Below, in pieces: positions 16,279 through 23,194 of a DNA stretch of 57,000 nucleotides. The stretch is from positions 1 through 57,000 of the forward strand of contig CAXUBX010000007.1 of assembly GCA_964249405.1 (NCBI GenBank), given 5' to 3'. The notes under the pieces were generated by a model, which was not told where the DNA came from, made no database searches, and was given only the letters and a program-made list of their open reading frames with translations. Every line of letters begins with the position of its first letter. The stretch's first letter is position 1. This stretch comes from CAXTPV01 sp964249405 (GTDB taxonomy: Bacteria > Pseudomonadota > Alphaproteobacteria > Acetobacterales > Acetobacteraceae). A program made the position numbers and the translations under genes.

Positions 16279-17573
16279 TCGTCGCGCCACGGGAGATGCC
16301 GGACCCCGGGCACGGCGAGCAGGATGAGCGTGCTCGCGACCATGAACGCGCTGCCGAACAGCAGCACCGCCGACGAGCCGGCCGCGTGCGCGGCGGGTCC
16401 GGCCAGCGCGTAGCCGACCGGCGACAGCGCGATCGTGCCGAGCCAGTTGTAGGCGGAGACCCGCGACAGCAGCGCGTCCGGCACGTTCCGTTGCACCACG
16501 GTGTCGAACAGGGACAGGAACAGCGCGACCCCGACGCCCGACACCAGCGAGCCCGCGAGCAGCAGCCAGAGCGGGGCGCGGAACGCGAGCAGGGCCGGCG
16601 TTCCGCCGAGGCCGAGACTGCCGATCAACGCCGGCATCAGCGGGTGGGCCGGCCGCAGGCGCATCGCGTACACCGCGCCGAGCAGGCCGCCGACCCCGTC
16701 GGCCGCCAGGATCGCGCCCCAGGCCGCCGAACCGCTGCCGTGGCTGAACATCGTGGACCCGATCACGAGAAAGGGCGCGAAGGTGAAGAGCTGCGCGAGG
16801 CCGCCCTGCGTCACGATGGTCCACAGCCAGGTCCGCTCGCGGAACCCGGTCCATCCGGCGGCGAGCTGCCGCAGCATCGGCTCCGACCGTGCCCGCTCGG
16901 CGGGTCGCGGCCGGAGCAGGAGGAGGCAGACGAGGCTGATCGCCGCGGTCGCCGCATCGACTGCGACCGCGGCGCCGCTGCCGACGGTCGCGATCAGCAC
17001 CCCGGCGATCCCTGGTCCGGCCACCCGCGCCGCCGCCTTGGCCAGCCCCGACAGCGCGTTCGCGTCCTGGAGGTTCTCGGCGCTCGCGATCTGCGGCACG
17101 AACCCGGTCAGCGCCGGGTTGAAGAACGCCTGGCCGATCCCGAGGATCGAAGCCAGAGCCATGATCAGCAGCACCGGCGGCCGTCCGGTCAGCAGCAGGA
17201 TCGCGAGACAGGTCTCGCTCGCGAGCCGGAGCAGGTCGGAGGCGATCATCACCGCCCGTCGCGGCAACCGGTCCGCAACCACGCCGCCGAGCAGCAGGAG
17301 GGCGGCGAGCGGCACCGTCTCGGCGGCAAGCACCGCGCCCACCGCGCCGGAGCCGTGCCCCTGCTTCAGCACCGCGAACGATAGCGCGACGGGGACCATC
17401 GAGGACCCGGTCAGCGAGGCCGTGTAGCCGGTGAAGAAGATCCGGCAGTCCCGCTCGCGCCGCAGCACCCCGAGCCGCTGGCCGACGAAGCGACGGATCG
17501 CCGACTGCCCCGTGACCGAGGGTGCGGCGTCCGGTGCCGGCGGCGCGCTGCGCTCGTCGGAGGCACTTCCCAT
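16275..17573 (-). CDS. MFS transporter (DHA3/EntS-like)
   Basis: This 432-residue MFS protein has about 12 transmembrane segments. A cytoplasmic N-terminus (RFVGQRLGVLRRERDCRIFF) leads into TM1. The family loop GGVVADRLPRRAVMIASDLLRL follows TM2, and GIGQAFFNPALTGFVPQIASAENLQDANAL is typical of the EntS/DHA3 subgroup of drug and siderophore exporters. The final TM pair repeats the pattern. Its stop overlaps the start of the APC permease. No siderophore genes are nearby, so the substrate remains open. Confidence 0.9.
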   Translation of the reverse strand: MGSASDERSAPPAPDAAPSVTGQSAIRRFVGQRLGVLRRERDCRIFFTGYTASLTGSSMVPVALSFAVLKQGHGSGAVGAVLAAETVPLAALLLLGGVVADRLPRRAVMIASDLLRLASETCLAILLLTGRPPVLLIMALASILGIGQAFFNPALTGFVPQIASAENLQDANALSGLAKAAARVAGPGIAGVLIATVGSGAAVAVDAATAAISLVCLLLLRPRPAERARSEPMLRQLAAGWTGFRERTWLWTIVTQGGLAQLFTFAPFLVIGSTMFSHGSGSAAWGAILAADGVGGLLGAVYAMRLRPAHPLMPALIGSLGLGGTPALLAFRAPLWLLLAGSLVSGVGVALFLSLFDTVVQRNVPDALLSRVSAYNWLGTIALSPVGYALAGPAAHAAGSSAVLLFGSAFMVASTLILLAVPGVRHLPWRDE

Positions 17574-17724
17574 CAGGCTCAGCGCTCCCGGCTGCCGCGT
17601 CAGACGCGAGATGCGTCGTGATCGGCAAACGACAACGAGGCTTCGGTCCGGAGCGCCTGATCAGCCCGCGCGGTCACGCCCGCCGACGCGCGCGGGGCGA
17701 GGTCCGGGTGCCGGTCCGCCGGGC

Positions 17725-19074
17725 TCACTCGGCGGTCTTCAGGTCGACCACGTCGAGGCGCGTCACCCGAGCGGGCCGTTTCAGGATCGCGCGCGAGCGG
17801 GCGAGCAGCGACTTCGCCCCCTCGCCCGCGAGGTGGGCGCGTCGGGCGCGCTCGTCCGGGAAGCTCTCGAAGATCTCGAACACCCGGCGGTTCCGCCGGA
17901 GCCCGAACCAGGGGAGTGTTCCGGGCTCGGTCGCGACACTCCGCCGGATCTCGGCGAGGAGGTCCATGAGTTCGGCCTCGCGGCCCCGTCTCGCGTGCAG
18001 CGTGATGTGCAGCCCCTTGGCGATCCGGCGCGGACCCTTGGCGCCGCGGAACACCGCCCGGCGGTGCGGGACCGCCCGCCAAGCGAGCCCGAGCGCGAAG
18101 GTCGCCCCGGCGAGCGAGAGCGCGCTCGCCAGCGGTCGCGCGGCCGCCTCGGTGTAGAGGCTCGTCTCCCGCGCGGTTCCCGGATAGTTGCCCCTCGTCT
18201 CGAGCGCCTCCGTCGGCCCGTCGAGCCCGCTCCGGTCGCGCGCCCGTCGCGGCGTCGCCCCGCTCGGCGTCCCGGGCACCATCGTCCGTGCGAGCAGCCT
18301 GTCCGCGAGGCCGGGCAGCAGGTGCCCGAACGCTCCCGCCATCCGGGCGCTGCCGCCGACATAGAGGTCGCGCAACGGATGGGCCGCCGCGCGCAGGATC
18401 GCGCGCGCCACCACCTCGGGCGCGTACACCGGGGGCGGCGCGTGCTTCGGCTCGCTCGCGAGATAATTCTTGGCGTTGATCGTGTAGGGCGTGTCGATCG
18501 GACCCGGCTTGATCAGCGTGACCGCGACCGGCCAGCCGTCGCTGTCGATCTCCGCCCGGAGCGCCTCGGTGTAGCCCTTGATCGCGTGCTTCGAGGCCGA
18601 ATAGAAGCCTTGGAGCGGGATCGCGCGCTCCGATACCTCGCTCCCGAGATTGATGATCGCGCCACCGGTCGCGCGCAGATGCTTCAGCGCTTCCCGCGTG
18701 CCCAGCACGAGACCCCAGAAATTCGTCTCGAACAGCTTCCGCGCGTCGGCCAGCGGCACATCCCCGAGCCTGCCGTAGACGCTGACGCCGGCGTTGTTCA
18801 CCCAGGTGTCGATGCCGCCGAACGCCTCCACCGCGCGCGCCGCCAGTGCGGCGAGGTCGTCCGCGCTGGTGACGTCGCCGGCCACGAACTCCGCCCGGCC
18901 GCCCGCGGCGCGGATCGCCTGCACGGCCTCGGCGAGCGCGCCCGCGCTCCGGCCGAACAGCACCACGCGCGCGCCCTGCGCCGCCGCCATCCGCGCCGTC
19001 GCGAGCCCGATCCCGGAGGACGCGCCGGTCACCACGATCACCTGGTCGGCGACCTTCTTCAGCTTCGGCTTCAT
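17725..19074 (-). CDS. Short-chain dehydrogenase fused to a C-terminal ABM-like domain
   Basis: The protein has 449 residues. Residues 10-260 form a classical SDR: TGASSGIG (16-23), NNAG (93-96), catalytic Ser145 and Y158-xxx-K162 in YSASK. A linker (about 260-345) with a hydrophobic stretch near LASALSLAGATFALGLAW follows. Residues 346-449 resemble an antibiotic-biosynthesis monooxygenase/quinol monooxygenase ferredoxin-like domain (GLHITLHARRGREAELMDLL, EPGTLPWFGLRRNRRVFEIFESFPDERARRAHLAG). SDRs of this SDR-plus-linker type are common, but the added ABM-like module is unusual. ATG 19074 is preceded by GGGAG. No neighbour indicates a substrate. Confidence 0.85.
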   Translation of the reverse strand: MKPKLKKVADQVIVVTGASSGIGLATARMAAAQGARVVLFGRSAGALAEAVQAIRAAGGRAEFVAGDVTSADDLAALAARAVEAFGGIDTWVNNAGVSVYGRLGDVPLADARKLFETNFWGLVLGTREALKHLRATGGAIINLGSEVSERAIPLQGFYSASKHAIKGYTEALRAEIDSDGWPVAVTLIKPGPIDTPYTINAKNYLASEPKHAPPPVYAPEVVARAILRAAAHPLRDLYVGGSARMAGAFGHLLPGLADRLLARTMVPGTPSGATPRRARDRSGLDGPTEALETRGNYPGTARETSLYTEAAARPLASALSLAGATFALGLAWRAVPHRRAVFRGAKGPRRIAKGLHITLHARRGREAELMDLLAEIRRSVATEPGTLPWFGLRRNRRVFEIFESFPDERARRAHLAGEGAKSLLARSRAILKRPARVTRLDVVDLKTAE

Positions 19075-19139
19075 CGTCGCGATCTCCCGTTCCGGGAGCG
19101 TCAACGGAAACCACCCCGCGCTGTTCCGCGCGGGCGAGG

Positions 19140-19583
19140 TCAGCGCCGATAGAGCTCGCGCGCGAGCAGGGCGCTCGCGGTCGACAGCGCCGCCGCGACC
19201 GCCATCAGGACCAGCCCGTCGACCACGAGCGTGCCGGGGGTCAGAAGATGGCCGCCCACCGTCACGTCGGACGGCACGTGGTCCTGCAGGCCGTTCAGGA
19301 TGTCCTGCATCTGCCCGTCGCCGGTCTGGATCAGCCCGAGCACGCGCGGGAGCGCGAACCAGCCGGCCCCCACCACGAACAGCAGCGGCGCGAGCAGTTC
19401 GGCCAGCTGCTGCGCCAGGCCGAACGCGAAGTGGACGATGCCCCAGACCGTGACCCGGGCCGCGTGCCCGGCGATCCGCGGCGCCCGACGCCGTCCTTCC
19501 GAGAGGACGCGGCGCCAGCGGTCCCGCCCCTCGCGCTCCCGGCCGTTGCCGTCCTCGAACCTGCGGTCCATCGCGCCATCCAT
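19140..19583 (-). CDS. Small membrane protein of unknown function
   Basis: I do not recognise this 147-residue protein. A charged Arg/Glu-rich N-terminus (about 1-40) is followed by a hydrophobic region (VTVWGIVHFAFGLAQQLAELLAPLLFVVGAGWFALP, about 44-80). A soluble loop contains GDGQMQDILNGLQDHVPSDVTVGG. A last hydrophobic helix (LVVDGLVLMAVAAALSTASALLA) ends in the positively charged tail RELYRR. ATG 19583 is preceded by AGGA at 6 nt. It lies between the SDR-ABM gene and the NCS1 transporter on the same strand (8 bp from the latter's end), so co-transcription is likely. Confidence 0.75.
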   Translation of the reverse strand: MDGAMDRRFEDGNGREREGRDRWRRVLSEGRRRAPRIAGHAARVTVWGIVHFAFGLAQQLAELLAPLLFVVGAGWFALPRVLGLIQTGDGQMQDILNGLQDHVPSDVTVGGHLLTPGTLVVDGLVLMAVAAALSTASALLARELYRR

Positions 19584-19591
19584 CCCGTATC

Positions 19592-20893
19592 CTATCCAAT
19601 CGCCGGCCGGCGGGCGAGAGCGACATGGAGCAGGGCCGCGAGAAGGCAGGCCGGAACGGTGGCGCCCCAGGCGGGCCGGAACGTCGCGATCGCCTGGTAG
19701 GCGCCGATACCGACGGTCCAGGCGAGCAGCGCCGACACGCGCCATCCCGCCGTGAACCAGTAGGCGCCATCGCGTTGCGAGAGGGCGGCCAGATCGATCG
19801 AGCGGCGTCGGAGCAGGAAATGATCCGCGATCAGCACGCCGAACAGCGGCGCGAAGACCGAGCCGAGCAGGCCGAGGAACGTCTCGTAGCGCCCGAGCGG
19901 CAGGAACGCCGCGAGCACCGTCGCGACGATGCCGATCGGCACCGCCAGCGTCCGGACGTCCGCGAGGCGGCCGGCCGGCGCGAGCAGTGCCGACGAGACG
20001 GCGGCCGAATGGATGTCGGCAAATGCGTTCTCGGTCTCGTCGACCAGGATCAGCAGGAGCGGGAGGCCGAGCAGGGCGGCGGCGAGCCGCGGCAGCAGCA
20101 GCGCGCCGCCGCCGGCGAGGAACGCGAACCCGGCGCCCATCGCGCAGAACCAGGCCGTGCCGAGCGCCTGGCCGAGGAAGGCCCCGCGTCCCATCGCGCG
20201 CGAGGTGCGGCCGAAGCGGGTGTAGTCGGCGATCAGCGGCAGCCAGGAGATCGGGAGGGCCACGATCAGGTCGACCGCGGCGCCGAACGCGAGGCTGCCG
20301 TCGCCGCGCCGTCCGAGCACGCCGGCGAGATGCGGGTCGTCGAGCAGCAGGATCGTGAACAGGACGGACGCCAGCACCACGAGCCCGAACCCGTAGGCCC
20401 TGAGGAACCGCCGGACCCCGGACAGCGGCCCGAGCGCCGCCATCGCGGTCGCGACGAGGCCGAACGCGATCGTGAGCGGGACCGGATCGGCGCGGCCGGC
20501 CCAGCGCGTCTCCAAGGCGGCGCCCGCGTCCCGCATCGCGATCACTTCGAAGGCACCCCAGCCCACGAGCTGCAGCGCGTTGAGGACGGCGGCGAGCCGC
20601 GCGCCGCGGATGCCGAGCGCCGGCCGGAGCGTCCCCATCGCCGACAATCCGGTGTCGGCGCCGACCACGGCCGCGCCGGCCAGCAGCCCGGCGCCGAGGC
20701 CCGTTCCCGCCAGCACCGCCGCCATCGCCGCGCCGAAGCCGAGCCCCGGGGCCAGCAGCGCCCCGGTCTGCAGCACGAGAAGTCCGATGCCGAGGCTGAA
20801 CCAGAGCGCGAACGCGTCGCGCTCGCCGAGCACGCGGCGCGCCCCGGCGGCGGGGACCACCGGGTCGTAGTCGGGGATCCCGGGGCCGGGCAT
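19592..20893 (-). CDS. NCS1-family nucleobase/hydroxymethylpyrimidine permease (CodB/CytX-like)
   Basis: This 433-residue transporter has about 12 hydrophobic segments. ALWFSLGIGLLVLQTGALLAPGLGFG near the N-terminus, LNALQLVGWGAFEVIAMRDAG, and LPISWLPLIADYTRFGRTSRAMGRG with a following TM are marks of the NCS1 cytosine/purine/HMP permease group. The C-terminal loop FGVLIADHFLLRRRSIDL is also typical. It would import a nucleobase or thiamine precursor by cation symport. No thiamine genes or TPP riboswitch are adjacent, so CytX function is not established. ATG 20893. Confidence 0.87.
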   Translation of the reverse strand: MPGPGIPDYDPVVPAAGARRVLGERDAFALWFSLGIGLLVLQTGALLAPGLGFGAAMAAVLAGTGLGAGLLAGAAVVGADTGLSAMGTLRPALGIRGARLAAVLNALQLVGWGAFEVIAMRDAGAALETRWAGRADPVPLTIAFGLVATAMAALGPLSGVRRFLRAYGFGLVVLASVLFTILLLDDPHLAGVLGRRGDGSLAFGAAVDLIVALPISWLPLIADYTRFGRTSRAMGRGAFLGQALGTAWFCAMGAGFAFLAGGGALLLPRLAAALLGLPLLLILVDETENAFADIHSAAVSSALLAPAGRLADVRTLAVPIGIVATVLAAFLPLGRYETFLGLLGSVFAPLFGVLIADHFLLRRRSIDLAALSQRDGAYWFTAGWRVSALLAWTVGIGAYQAIATFRPAWGATVPACLLAALLHVALARRPAIG

Positions 20894-20924
20894 GGCGGCG
20901 TCCCTGTTCGGACCGATCGCGCGT

Positions 20925-21293
20925 TCAGCTGCCCGCCGCGAGCAGGTGCCGCAGCCCCTCGATCGGCTCCGCGGACGCCCCGGCGGCGGACGCCTCGATC
21001 GCGCGATAGAGCGCCAGCGCGCGCTCGCCCGTCCCGGTCAGCCGCGCGCCGCCACCGCCGTCGCCGCCGCGCGCGGCGGCGACGAGCGGAACCCCGAACG
21101 CCGCCCGCATCGCGTCCACGAGATCCCAGGCCCGCTTGTAGCTCATGCCCATTGCCCGCCCGGCGGCGGCGATCGAGCCATGCGTCCGCACGCCGTCGAG
21201 GAGGTCCGCCCGGCCCGGTCCCATCAGCACGCGTCCCTCGATCACCACCCGGACGTGCAGGCCGGAGCGGTTCGGGTGGCGGATCCCGGTCAC
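20925..21293 (-). CDS. ModE-like winged-helix regulator (HTH domain only)
   Basis: This 122-residue single-domain protein matches the N-terminal DNA-binding part of ModE: RVVIEGRVLMGPGRADLLDGVRTHGSIAAAGRAMGMSYKRAWDLVDAMRAAFGVPLV, then a Gly-rich wing and RLTGTGERALALYRAIE. ModE's C-terminal molybdate-binding (TOBE) domains are absent, as is common in alphaproteobacterial LysR-like/ModE-N proteins. GTG 21293 is chosen to keep the first strand; the start is uncertain. It lies 28 bp after the small Rmf/CrpP-like gene. A molybdenum enzyme (the sulfite-oxidase-like protein) is encoded 33 kb away, but no molybdate transporter is seen. Confidence 0.85.
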   Translation of the reverse strand: MTGIRHPNRSGLHVRVVIEGRVLMGPGRADLLDGVRTHGSIAAAGRAMGMSYKRAWDLVDAMRAAFGVPLVAAARGGDGGGGARLTGTGERALALYRAIEASAAGASAEPIEGLRHLLAAGS

Positions 21294-21321
21294 CGGCCGC
21301 GCAGCCGCGGCTTCCGGCGCC

Positions 21322-21552
21322 TCAATGGACCCACCGCCTGGCCATGAAGGCGTCCTCGAGCGTCGCATGGGCCCGGTCGGGCGGCATCCGGTCGCTGTCG
21401 ACCATCCCGTTCCGCCAGCCGTGCGCGTAGGCCCGGGAGCACCCGGCACGACACGGCGCGCCAACGCTACCGTCCATGTAGCCGTCCAGGATTTCGCCTT
21501 CGTCGAGGGTCCGGAAATCCTCGATCGTGAGTACCGGCTCGAACACGTCCAT
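21322..21552 (-). CDS. Small protein resembling Rmf/CrpP family
   Basis: The protein has 76 residues, acidic at the N-terminus (MDVFEPVLTIEDFRTLDEGE). Its core has two Gly-centred motifs, GYMDG and YAHGWRNGMVDS, separated by a Cys-containing loop (APCRAGCSRA). The G-Y-x-x-G ... G-W-x-x-G pattern recalls ribosome modulation factor and CrpP-like proteins. That match is from memory of the pattern and is tentative. The downstream gene is the ModE-like regulator (28 bp). Upstream, the divergent FeeM-type synthase starts 153 bp away. GGGGAG lies immediately before the ATG at 21552. Confidence 0.65.
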   Translation of the reverse strand: MDVFEPVLTIEDFRTLDEGEILDGYMDGSVGAPCRAGCSRAYAHGWRNGMVDSDRMPPDRAHATLEDAFMARRWVH

Positions 21553-21705
21553 CGCTCCCCTGTCTCGATCCTTCTCGTTCGGCCTACGCTGGAGCCGTTA
21601 CCGCGTTCAGATATCGCGACCGCCGTTCGCATGCCTATCACCGCGGTCCGAGTACCGTCAGCAGGATCAGCCGCCGGGCTCGCCTCACGATCAAGGGACC
21701 CCGAC

Positions 21706-22446
21706 ATGCCGCACCCGCACATCCTCTCCGTCACCGATCCCGCGTCGCTGCCGAGGCAGATCGTCCCGCCTCGCCACAAGGTTCGTTGCTACCGGGCAGC
21801 CCTCGCGCTCGGCGAGCGGACCCGCGCCGACGCCTATTCGCTTCGCTACGCCTCTTATCTTGACAGCGGCTTCATCGAGCGGCGACCCGAGGCGACATTC
21901 CACGACGGCTACGACGCGCTGGCCGACGCGCAGACGATCGTCGTCTACGAGGAAGGCCGGGCGGTCGCGTCGGTCCGGGTCTGCTTCCTGGCCGACCACG
22001 ATAAGCGGTCTCCGGCGCACCAGGCGTTCCCGGACGAGGTGGACCGGATCCTCGCCGAGACGTCGTGCGGCCGCACCTCGACCAAGGCGGCGGAAATCAC
22101 CCGCCTGGTCCGCAGCCCGAATTCGGCCAACAACCAGGGACTGGTGTTCCTGCTGTATCGGCTCGCCGGACGCCTCGTGCTCGCCCGGGACGTCCAGGTG
22201 ATCCTGTCCAGCGTGCGCCGCAACCACGCGCCGTTCTATCGCCGTCTCGGCTTCGCCGCCGTGACCGGCGAGCGGCCCTATCCGGGCCTGAACTGCCCGA
22301 TGAGCCTTCTCCGGTGCGCGCGGAGCGACTATGATCGGGTCCGCGCCGGATTCCCGATCATGGATCCGGATGCCGTGCCGCCGGGCCTCTTCGACGGTTT
22401 CGAACGCGGACAGCCGATCGACATGCCCTTGATCTTCAACTCATGA
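21706..22446 (+). CDS. FeeM-type N-acyl amino acid synthase
   Basis: This 246-residue protein has the GNAT/autoinducer-synthase-like fold of FeeM enzymes, which join an acyl-ACP-borne fatty acid to an amino acid. Visible marks are YSLRYASYLDSGFIERRPEATFHDGYD, TIVVYEEGRAVASVRVCF, KAAEITRLVRSPNSANNQGLVFLLYRLAGRLVL and SSVRRNHAPFYRRLGF. The product would be a long-chain N-acyl amino acid, a surface-active or signal lipid. ATG 21706 is used. It heads an apparent plus-strand series with an ICMT-like methyltransferase (77 bp on) and a cyclic-di-GMP protein. Which amino acid is used cannot be read from the sequence. Confidence 0.85.
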   Translation: MPHPHILSVTDPASLPRQIVPPRHKVRCYRAALALGERTRADAYSLRYASYLDSGFIERRPEATFHDGYDALADAQTIVVYEEGRAVASVRVCFLADHDKRSPAHQAFPDEVDRILAETSCGRTSTKAAEITRLVRSPNSANNQGLVFLLYRLAGRLVLARDVQVILSSVRRNHAPFYRRLGFAAVTGERPYPGLNCPMSLLRCARSDYDRVRAGFPIMDPDAVPPGLFDGFERGQPIDMPLIFNS

Positions 22447-22523
22447 TCATCGAGCGGTGATCCTCGATTGACGGCCCCGACAGGCGTCCGTCGCGCGTCG
22501 CTTCCGGCCGATCGGAACGAACG

Positions 22524-23117
22524 ATGACCGCGCGTCCGCTTCTGGCTTTGCTGTCGACATCCTGCTTCGCCTCATTCGCCTGGGGCGTCGGCAGGCATTT
22601 CGCCCGATCGTCCGGGATGCCGGTCGGGATGAGGGCGGTGTCCGCGCTGAGCCTCGCCGGCTTCGTCGACTTCGCCGCGGCCCTGGCACGGCGGCGCGAA
22701 CCGGCCCGCCGCGTCCTTCCGGCTTCGATGATGCTGTCGTCCCTCCTGCTGTTCTGGTGGGCGGTCCGCACGTCGGGGCGAAGCCGCCTCGCGCTCGCCT
22801 TCGATGGCGCCGCGCCCACGGAGCTGCTGGCCACCGGGCCGTGGCGGCATGTCCGTCATCCCTTCTATCTCTCCTACCTCGTGTTCTGGACCGCGACCGC
22901 GATCGCGATCGGCCGTGCCCGCGCGTGGCTGCCGGTCCTGACCTTCGGTGCGCTCTACACCGCGGCGGCCCGGGCCGAGGAACGTCGGTTCGCCGCCTCC
23001 GTGCTCGACCGCGACTACGCCGCGTACCGGTCGGCAACGCCGATGTTCGTCCCGGTCCGGATCCTGAGGGCGGCGGCGACGTTGTGGGGATCCCGGAACG
23101 GGGTGTCGGCCGCCTGA
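22524..23117 (+). CDS. Isoprenylcysteine/phospholipid methyltransferase-like membrane protein
   Basis: This 197-residue membrane protein has 4-5 hydrophobic segments and the ICMT/PEMT C-terminal signature: LLATGPWRHVRHPFYLSYLVFW, then a helix pair and RAEERRFAASVLDRDYAAYRS. These bind S-adenosylmethionine and place the acceptor carboxylate or amine at the membrane face. Bacterial homologues methylate various lipids. Next to a FeeM-type synthase, the attractive inference is methylation of the free carboxylate of an N-acyl amino acid, but this is untested. Confidence 0.8.
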   Translation: MTARPLLALLSTSCFASFAWGVGRHFARSSGMPVGMRAVSALSLAGFVDFAAALARRREPARRVLPASMMLSSLLLFWWAVRTSGRSRLALAFDGAAPTELLATGPWRHVRHPFYLSYLVFWTATAIAIGRARAWLPVLTFGALYTAAARAEERRFAASVLDRDYAAYRSATPMFVPVRILRAAATLWGSRNGVSAA

Positions 23118-23194
23118 CGCGAGCGTCTCGGCCAGAGCGTCCGGGATCCGGCGTCACGAACGGGGGCGTCGGGCAGGGCAGGAGGCCCTTGCGC

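Noticed and set aside
20892..20925. Possible TPP riboswitch before the CytX-like transporter
   Set aside because: Only a 31-bp gap adjoins its ATG and the upstream gene is a regulator; no conserved THI-element sequence such as CTGAGA was found.
20892..21347. Plus-strand frame opposite the ModE-like gene
   Set aside because: The minus strand contains a clear winged-helix domain, and the plus frame has no family features.
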